64,000 nt of DNA from Trichostrongylus colubriformis (Eukaryota; Nematoda; Chromadorea; Rhabditida; Trichostrongylidae): positions 29,861,994-29,925,993 of the forward strand of contig OZ022259.1 of assembly GCA_963978905.1 (NCBI GenBank), in the 5' to 3' direction. Below, piece by piece: positions 54,096 to 64,000 of the stretch; position 1 is the stretch's first letter; each line of letters starts with the position of its first letter. A program made the translations under genes and the position numbers. The notes beneath the pieces are model-generated. The model saw only the letters and a list, made by a program, of their open reading frames with translations. It made no database searches and was not told where the DNA came from.

Positions 54096-57032
54096 TATTA
54101 AATTCAACTGCCAAAAAACGTCGAATTGTGAGGGAAAAGCCACCTTTAAAAAAGGATCAACGCGACTTCTCGATCATTCAGTTGTAGAAATTTAGTGTAG
54201 GGGTCAGGGCTAAGTACGAGATACATGGCTGATCGATTTTTCGGAAGTATTTAATTCACCGTTTTTACTGACTGTCAGTTTTTGGTTTTTGCCGACTGGT
54301 TCTGCCATTTGGTCAGCCTAAGGATCGGTCTCTGCCCAGTACACGCAGAGAATGAACAACACCTTTTGTAGAGCAATAAACGTTTTTTGAATGATGCTGT
54401 AGCACAAACTTATGACCTTTCAGAAAAAAGTTCCACTCGGAAAGACGAGCTTATCTATGGAATGGCCTTACCACTCGTTGGTCGTCGACTTACCACCCTG
54501 TGATCGATGTCGTTAGTCATGACTGAATACACTGGGCTCTGCTTCAAAAGTGAATACACTGGGCTCTCCTTCAGAAACTTCGCGCGCAAAAGGCAAAACG
54601 GGTTTGGTGCTATTTGTTCATTGTCATCACTTTTTATCAGCTGCTATCTGTTTATCTAGATTTCATTAATGGCTTTGTGTATAAAATTGCGAGAAACTAA
54701 AAAAAGGACCTCAAGTCATCACGACTCCTCAACAGCCTCTTCATGAAGAATCTATATCTAGGCTTGGAAAAAGGGTTTCAGCTAGCACTTAGGCTGCATT
54801 TATGGTGTACAAAGAACTCAATGGACAACCCTCAAATTCTGGTAGACAGTCGTGACACTACGCTGGTGTTGCTTGAGTTCGTGCAGTACTTACCTTCCAT
54901 ATTCGGTGAGCCTTATTTATCTTGAGCGCTCAAAACTGTCAAGGACATCCTCTGCAACGGATGAGTGATACCATGCTCTTTAACTAGTATGGTACGCTCC
55001 TTTACCTGTGCTCTGCTCCCATTTATAACCGGTTACAAGCGATTGTTTGTGGATCCACCACAAGTTTTTAGCAGCGCTAATCAGAGCGATGAGACGCCAA
55101 TGGACTTCCATAGGATTCTAGTTTTTGAACGATTGTGTCCATTCAATCAGCACTTTTTCGTTTCCATTGACCACTGAGTTATCCTTGCCCACTGCGCTAT
55201 CCTCGATCGCTATGGTTTTTCGCTGAAAGCGTTTAGGAGCGATAACGAACATTTCGAGATGAGAGTGCTATGAAATCCCGCTATAAAGGCCACTTTTGTG
55301 TGTCTCGTATTGTGCTACCACTTATCTTGCACTGGTTGTTGCCAATTTACCTTGCCACTGACTGTTCCATTTTTTCCCCTCACTGGCTACATGACTCCAC
55401 CTTCATTTAAACGGATCATCCATTACCTATATATCCAGGGGTGCCAGAAAAAGTAATGCTGCTTTTGGCTCACATCTGCCAAGTGTACAAAACGAAGTGT
55501 TATGATCCGAATTCTCATTTTTCATGCCTCAAACCGCCCTCCTGAGGGTTTTCAGTGGTAATTACGCTTTTTCGTTCTTGGAAACGAAGGATGATGGGAG
55601 CAAGGAAAAAAGGGAATACTGGAAGGCTCCATCCAATATGAATCCCCTAGGTACCCAGAGTAACGAACCTTAAAGGAATCTTCCACGAAAAAATGAGTTC
55701 TTATGTTACCCATATATTTATGTTGATTTGCCTAATGTGGACCGTGGACATGCAACGTTTCACGCGAAAATGTGAATCTGGCTAAGATACAGCACCACAA
55801 AGCCTCGACCAGGTGGGCGAGGCCTTCGAGCAGTGCTCACCCCGTCGTCCGCTGCTGTCGGAGAATAGGAACAGAAAGTTACGTAAACAGTCCCACCCTC
55901 CGTTCCCGAGCGCGGCGGACGACAGGATGGGGCTTTTCCTCGGAGCTCCCCGCTCACTCAGCCAAGAATTTGGGAAGCTGTACTTCAGCCAAGTTGTCAC
56001 TTTTTCACGTGAATCTTTGCATGCGACCCTTATTAGGCAAGAACAACATAAATGCAAGGGTGACAAAGAATTCAATTTTTTTGTGGACGATTCCTTTGAT
56101 GAGGTTATGAACGAGAGTGACAAAATCTCGGATTTTGCCGTGTTGAGGTGACACATCATGTTCACCTAGAATAAGCTCCCGATCCTGTTCGCGCAGAAAG
56201 CTCCCACAGAGTTTAGTGATAGAGTGACTCTGTTCTCAAATTTGAGGATGGAAATATCTCGTCAGAGTTTGCCGAAGTTCGACTAAAGTGGAACTGAAAG
56301 TGGTGATGAAAAAATTACTTTTTTTGGCGCCCCCTGTATGCATTATAGGATAGATTTGTATAGCTTTTCGACTTTTCGCCCGATTCCCTAAAAGGAATTT
56401 GAGCGTTTTGAGCGTCGCTACGAATTCGACAATTCCGATGAGGAATCTGAGGAATTCATAGGCATGACCTCTGCATGTATGTGCTATACTCACCTCCTCA
56501 TCTCTTTGCACACGCCTTAGACAAAACAGTCCATCCCAAGAAATCAGTTTAGCCCAGCAAAAAAAATTTGATGATTCAAGAACACGCGAGCTACATAGTT
56601 GCTATCATTGCTGTCACGGTTGATCGAAACAAGCGCAAGCGACGAATCCACTGGTGCCAGGAAACAATTGAGGTCAGAAGCTTGCAACATAGAAAAAGGT
56701 CAAAATTCACTTTGTTGTAAACAGAAAAAGGTCAAAATTAATTTGTTGTATGCTATCTAGCTTCTGCTATCCTGTATCTAGGTCAGGTGAACTCCGAGAT
56801 TGAATCTTCTATAGAATGAAATAGTAGTGGGAGTTTTCTTTTAACAATGAAGGTCCACATTTGAACAATGACTTTATTTTAAGCCATAGGATATCGTTTG
56901 GTGATGGTGGTCGTACAAGTGGACAGGTGAGCGTTACGACAAAATTTTCTTCAGTTGATCAGTAGTAAAAGGTAATCGCTGCTGTTGATGTCCGTGTTCA
57001 TTGCTCTCCGTTGGAAGATGGTCACAAAGTCT
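54096..57032. other. No supported gene
   Basis: A 28-bp unit (tgaatacactgggctctgct, then tcaaaag) is repeated twice at 54523 and 54551. 55790-55990 is a GC-richer patch with frames on both strands but no recognisable protein. I see nothing else in this 2.9-kb stretch. Confidence 0.5.
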
Positions 57033-58543
57033 TCTACAATACCGCTCGCGTCGCGTGACTAATTTTCGCCTTGCGTCATAACATCGTTCAAATAAATAAA
57101 ATGGAAAGTTCTTAGGAGCGTTGGATTCGTCTCAATGCGACGAGTTCAGTAGTGTATAAATTGTCAAATTTTGCTGAGTAGTTATCCGAAAAATTGCGCG
57201 AAAACGCGTTTTTAGGTTTTTCGTTATAAATCGTTTGACTATTGGTTTTTTATCGTACTTGTATACATTTTCATAATCTGCTCGTCGAGCTCTACAAGAG
57301 TATGCTACAAGTTTTCGGTTTTCTCAGACTCGATTTTTTCACATTCCGAGAAGTTGGAGGGAAATTTTCTTTGGAACCTGATAAATTGAAGCTAAAAACC
57401 TTTCACAATCTCAATCTGAACTCACAGAGGTGTAGAGATTTTGAAGTTTCGAGCCTTTCAGATCAGCCCCTACTCTTTTGAGTGGCCCTAAACTGCGCCT
57501 CCGTGTGTACTCTGCTAAACAAAAACCATCCCTTTACTCATCTGCAGACGGAGATCCCCTAAGGAAATGTATGCCGTTCGAATCCTCTGAGAAAATGCTA
57601 TCAAACGACATACGAAAACCTTTGTACTGACAAATGTCTTATTTTCTTATTTCCAGCCTTTTCCTTTTGTGGATCGACGTCTCAATCTCCTCTCGACCGT
57701 TGCAATTCACGTGCACGCCCTGGGAGAGCGGTCACGATCGATGGCGCCATCGCACTATTCACGTGCATGGCCGTGGGAAAGCGCTAGGAGCTCGCGTTGG
57801 CGCCATCGATCGTGACCGCTCTCCCAGGGCGTGCACGTGAATCGCAACGGCCGAGAGGAGATTGAGACGTCGATCCACAAAAGGAAAAGGCTGGAAATAA
57901 GAAAATAAGACATTTATCAGTACAAAGGTTTTTGTATGTCGTTCGATAGCATTTTCTCAGAGGAATCGAACGGCATACATTTCATTAGGGGATCTCCGTC
58001 TGCAGATGAGTTAAGGGATGGTTTTTATTTAGCAGAGTATACACGGAGGCGCTGTTTAGGGCCACTCAAAAGAGTAGGGGCTGATCTGAAAGGCTCGAAA
58101 CTTCAAAATCTCTACACTTCTGTGAGTTCAGATTGAGATTGTGAAAGGATTTTAGCTTCAATTTGTCAGGTTCCAAAGAAAATTTCCCTCCAACTTCTCA
58201 GAATGTGAAAAAATCGAGTCTGAGAAAACCGAAAACTTGTAGCATACTTGTAGAGCTCGACGAGCAGATTACGAAAATGTATACAAGTACGATAAAAAAC
58301 CAATAGTCAATCGATTTATAACAAAAAACCTAAAAACGCGTTTTCGCGTAATTTTTCAGATAACTACTCAGCAAAATTTGACAATTTATACACTACTGAA
58401 CTCGTCGCATTGAGTCGAATCCAACGCTCCTAAGAACTTTCCATTTTGTCCACTTTGAACGATGTTATGACGATGCGACGGTTTGTTCGCGAACAAACCG
58501 TCGCAAGGCGAAAATTACTGACGCGACGCGAGTGGTATTGTAG
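57033..58543. repeat. 1.5-kb palindrome (inverted duplication)
   Basis: The left arm 57033-57748 and right arm 57803-58543 are inverted copies with a spacer of about 54 bp. Outer ends: ctacaataccgctcgcgtcg and cgacgcgagtggtattgtag. Inner ends: ggagagcggtcacgatcgat and its complement. The right arm holds an extra perfect 28-bp palindrome (acggtttgttcgcgaacaaa at 58479-58500) not present on the left. Just outside the arms, the minus-strand frame at 58430-58639 (NGRYSDASNRCLQYHSRRVS) has a weaker counterpart next to the left arm, so the true duplication may be longer and contain coding sequence. Element type unknown. Confidence 0.8.
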
Positions 58544-59062
58544 GCATCTGTTAGAAGCATCAGAATACCTACCGTTCTTCAGAACACGTTCCCACACGGT
58601 GCTTGACGGAACATCGTTTTCAACACTCAAACATGTCACAGTTTCAAATAACCAAATGGCTCTTTCTATTCGATTATTGCATCATCGCTGCCCTTTGTAA
58701 TTATGCTGTGCTCGCCTATACGCATGATATTAGCACGAGGTATAGTATATTTTATATTGTCTTCTTTATTTAGACCCTATTTGAAGCTCCTTATGATACT
58801 TTGAAGTGCTCAATATGGGAGATACGACTGTCTGAAATTGGTGTAAGATGCATGGCTTATGGCGCGAGTGGAATGAGTTTGCATCCCTTCATAAGATTTT
58901 TTTGATTTTGGAAGGAATGCTCCTTTGTTAATACTGAGGAAATAATCCGTAAATCAAATATTGTGCACGAATGTGTTCCCCTCTGCCGTACGAGCTTGTT
59001 GCGGCGAACTGTTTATTATGCCTGACCTTTCAATTATATAGTTTTTTTGAGATCTGAAACTA
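58544..59062. other. No supported gene
   Basis: Apart from the coding-like stretch next to the palindrome (to about 58640), I see nothing to annotate. Confidence 0.45.
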
Positions 59063-59921
59063 CTTGGTTGTCCCAAAAGTCTTGTCGATTTCTCCAAAAA
59101 CTGATAACTCTTGTTTACTCCAAGGCAGGTCCAGGCGGTTCGGCAATATGGTAGAAGGTTCTCCAAGCTTTTTAACAAAATTTATTTGACCCACCAGATT
59201 CCGTGGAGAGAGCTACAATGTCCGTAGTCGATGAGAGCTACAATGTCCCACCCAGGATGTAGTGTCATCTACTATGAGTGGTCTTGCGGCACCGAAGAGA
59301 CGCAAGCTTGCCGCTTTATCAACCCTGAATTGGGCAAGGGGTGTGTGAGCTACGAGACTGTACGCCGCTGGTGACATGGAAGACAAACCACGCTCGCAGC
59401 TGTACTGCTTCTGGGACGCGGAAGGAATGCTCTCCCACTAGGTGCCGGTACAAAGCGAGACAGTCACCGCTGCCGTATACACCCGCCAACTTTAGCGGCT
59501 CACCATCGCGTTCGAGAAAAGTGCCGGAGAAGGTCCGCGGTCACCCTCCTTCAATACTACCACTTTCACGTCAAGAATAGTAACCAGGGCTAGCTACAGG
59601 AGCTCGGCAGGGATGTCATGCCCCACCCGCCATACTCTCTAGACATTGCTCCTTCTGACTATCACCTTCTTCATCCTCTGGGATCCTTTCTGACCAAAAG
59701 AAAATTCGTTGATTATGACTTGTTTGAAAAGGCGATGGCTAACTTCTTCGACTTTAAGAACCCACATTTCTGGGAGGAGGGAATCGATGATCTACCTATG
59801 TGGTGGCAGAGTGTTGTCGATAACATTGGTGAATACGTTGTTGCCTATTTGTCGTTTGTTGGAAGAAATAATAATAAAAAGAAATGATCGAAAAAATCCT
59901 AAGACTTTTGGCACAACCTAA
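59063..59921 (+). mobile_element. Internally deleted mariner
   Basis: The ends cttggttgtcccaaaagtct and aagacttttggcacaaccta plus a are flanked by TA (59061-59062 and 59922-59923). Length is 859 bp. The left 300 bp match the mariner fragment at 20423-20860, so both belong to one family. It contains the two ends of a transposase gene but not the middle. Confidence 0.88.
59260..59887 (+). pseudogene. Mariner transposase remnant
   Basis: The N-terminal HTH part (59262-59400) is readable only in changing frames: YYEW, then CRFINPELGKG and SYETVRRW. After the deletion, 59618-59887 is an open frame with MPHPPYSLDIAPSDYHLLHP (third catalytic Asp), GSFLTKRKFVDYDLFEKAMA and FFDFKNPHFWEEGIDDLPMW up to the stop. 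The first and second catalytic Asp are lost. The C-terminal fragment by itself has no known activity. Confidence 0.85.
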
Positions 59922-59923
59922 TA

Positions 59924-61140
59924 TTCAACACTTTTTCACAAGCACTTATCCTGCTCACAGAGCTTCCAATTCTTTACAACTCGAGCCAAAGAAGTGTCAA
60001 TGAGTTTGGAATTCGAAGACGGTGAGCTCGCCCCACATTGAGTGCTTGTTCAATTCCACGACAAATGGTGCAGATGAGACTACCAACTCGTATTGCCAAG
60101 GCCTCTCTGCTTCTCCATCAAATATTCGGTTCTTAAGTTGGTGATTGTATGGCAAACACATGCATGGCACTGGTAAATACATACGGTACATATAAATGGT
60201 AATTATATACAACGCACGTATGAAGGTAAATACTCCCTTTGAGTCTCCAATTATTCCATTTACACCAACAGTTTATCATGATGCAAGTTCGCTCATAAAA
60301 CGTTTTCTGACCAGTTGCTGTTTGATGTTACTTCATTGTGTATTTATCAATACGAGGACGTTGGTCAAAACTACTCTTTTAAAATCGCATTCCGCGTTGA
60401 ATTGTGAGCGCTATCGCATGCACCACTAAAAGTAGGGTCCCTTATTCAGTCGCCAAAAAAAACGAATAAAAACCATGACAACACCGAAAACAAGGCGTCT
60501 TAGCTATGGACCTTGGACGAGAAATGTAGCCTGGAGAAGAGCCTTTGCTCGCTTGGTATCACTCATATTTCAACGACATCACCTAACGCCTAGGGAATCC
60601 CGATTTATTTTTTGTCTTATCGGAATCACTGAAAAATATGCTTTGCCACGTGAGCGTCACTTTGAAAACATAGCATTGGAGGGAGCTTTGAAAAGCTCCG
60701 TCCAATAATAGCTGTGGTCAAAGGGGGGGGGGGGTAGCGGGACTGGAGAGGATTCGAGAAAACTTAACGCCTCATCTTGAGGAGGTGGACTAGCGACGTG
60801 TAGACGGTGAAGCCTGGACAATTATTCGAATATCTGTCTTCCCTAAGCGAGTTTGGCAATTAATCTGAATATCAAGGCGTGTGCCTTTGATACATTGCCA
60901 CATGGCCGTATTGAAAAGAACTGATGTGAGATGAAAGGTAGCTGGAGATTAACTTTCACTCTGCCGCCGACACAATATGGGAATCACTTTGTTCTGCCTC
61001 CTGTATAACTCTGCAATGCCGACCGCCGTTATGGTAAGCTATCTGAGTCGCTAATCTTCTGGACCTCTCTCACTTCACATTGCATGTGCACACCCCAACA
61101 ACACTTTTGTACATAATGCGGCATTGTATTCGTAACTGCT
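59924..61140. other. No supported gene
   Basis: A run of 12 G lies at 60723-60734. Frames such as 60475-60708 have no recognisable composition. Confidence 0.5.
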
Positions 61141-61532
61141 TTAAAGGCACAAGTAGGGGGAAGGGAAAACTGTGATTTGGGAGTACAGTTCTCTCAAACG
61201 AGTCTCTACTTTAGAAGAGGCCAGATGTGGTGAAAATTGCATTAAAAAACGTGGCTTGGGGTCCTATGGCGATCCCGTAGCTCGGCATGCCGTCATGCGG
61301 TCATGGGCCCGGGCTAGTCGCTGTGGAGGGGCGGGAAAACGATCGCGGCCAGCTGGTTCAGGCTCTGGCTTGTCTTCAGTCCGGCTAGTGACGCAGAATA
61401 AGAGTGAGAGAAGGAAAATTTTCGCGTTCCTAGTCCTCGGTTTTTTTTGCAGTTTTATGTCGTTCTTTCGCTGAGCACCTTTACTTTCATAATCCCCCAG
61501 TTTGCCGAATTTACCCCTCTCGGTGTCTTTAA
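61141..61532 (-). mobile_element. TTAA-flanked MITE, family M1, second copy
   Basis: TTAA lies at 61141-61144 and 61529-61532. The ends are ttaaaggcacaagtaggggg and cccctctcggtgtctttaa. It is in opposite orientation to the copy at 11599-12016. Internal wording shared with that copy includes gtgacgcagaa...gagagaagga. Confidence 0.72.
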
Positions 61533-62040
61533 GGTGCGGAAGGTCTTTAAGGTGTCTTTAGGGTGATTCCCAGCCTTCGCCTGGGAATCACCAGTATACC
61601 TAACATATTTCGACTGACTGCTGAGTATCTTAGAGAACTCATCCTTTTCTGGCTGAGTTAGCACCGCTTAGGAAGCACGGAAGAGAAAATCATTCCGGTG
61701 CGATTTCGAGGTATCTGCTCCATTGTTTATGAAAATGATCTTTGCGCTAGAAAATCCTCGAGACTGCCTGGATATGAGATGTCGTGCAAGCATTCCGACA
61801 AGTGATCCGAAAGGGCAGCTGGCGGGCAATCAAGTATAGGAACGACTAAATTAACATTCCCTTCAGCATAACAGCCTGTTACATTGACTAGCTTCTTCCT
61901 ATTATATGTATACCAGTTGGGCTGGCGCACACAGCTGCGCGCGTCACACATGAAAGCATGCTAATTGGGTATCAACTCGAACGGTTTCAGAAACGGGGAA
62001 TTCGCAAAAACGGAAAACGGAAGCAAATTCCCTCCCGTCA
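61533..62040. other. No supported gene
   Basis: Apart from the stem-loop, I see nothing to annotate between the M1 element and the satellite. Confidence 0.5.
61562..61592. repeat. Perfect 12-bp stem-loop
   Basis: ggtgattcccag, loop ccttcgc, ctgggaatcacc. It stands 30 bp after the M1 element. No run of T follows on either strand, and I do not assign it a role. Confidence 0.6.
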
Positions 62041-63800
<1,760 letters not shown>

Positions 63801-64000
63801 GGGATGGAATCCTTTACATCACTTGCTACTACTATACGACCGCTTTAGCAAAAGTGTCTGATGCTCAGTGACATTGGGTGAACATATTTTGTTTGTGGTC
63901 TGACATCACTGACCGATTTATCGGCCGCTGAATTGCTTAGCGTTCCAAAAATGGTGCTTTCATTTGATACTGTGATCTATATTGATAATCATGATACAAC

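Overview
The window reads as nuclear DNA of a nematode, most probably a strongylid (hookworm-like) worm. I infer this from the types of element present: a Tc3-type transposase gene that still has its 48-nt intron, several mariners, BEL/Pao retrotransposons whose primer-binding sites fit tRNA-Gly, Penelope-like elements with a GIY-YIG domain, an RTE-like LINE remnant and a short interspersed repeat of the kind I know from strongylids. No search was run, so the species is not established. There are no bacterial operons, CRISPR arrays or rRNA genes. Host genes are very sparse.

Region 1 (1-22.8 kb) is intron or intergenic DNA. It holds one terminal exon (331-549) with a mariner inserted two bases after its stop codon. 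It also holds a compact two-exon gene for a 73-residue secreted or membrane glycine-rich peptide on the minus strand (10491-11272). Two tandem relatives of that gene's membrane exon lie at 6.16-7.24 kb, and a 508-bp MITE splits the second. Several families of TTAA-flanked MITEs, a decayed LINE, mariner pieces and a dispersed repeat (called R1 here) fill the rest.

Region 2 (22829-52629) is a single nested retrotransposon complex. A BEL/Pao element (BP1) has 0.75-kb LTRs and the target duplication AGGGT. A palindromic Tc3-like element sits inside its 5' LTR, and a 1.48-kb antisense insertion lies at its gag-pol junction. A second BEL/Pao element (BP2, 30838-45969, target duplication CCAGC) lies in its RNase H region, and a tRNA-derived hairpin retroposon lies in its integrase. 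BP2 is itself broken by two Penelope-like elements (one on each strand) and a Tc3-like transposon. Both BEL/Pao elements carry decayed gag, pol and a phlebovirus-glycoprotein-like env. BP1 also has an extra gag-like gene between env and the 3' LTR, and a relative of that gene is the content of the antisense insertion.

Region 3 (52.6-64 kb) holds a near full-length mariner, a 1.5-kb palindrome, a mariner with an internal deletion, a TTAA MITE, and a 146-bp satellite whose units face opposite ways on either side of a CTGT microsatellite.

The best candidates for something new are the gag-like third gene of BP1 with its antisense relative, the small glycine-rich membrane peptide family, the tRNA hairpin retroposon, and the Tc3-type elements with symmetric double binding sites.
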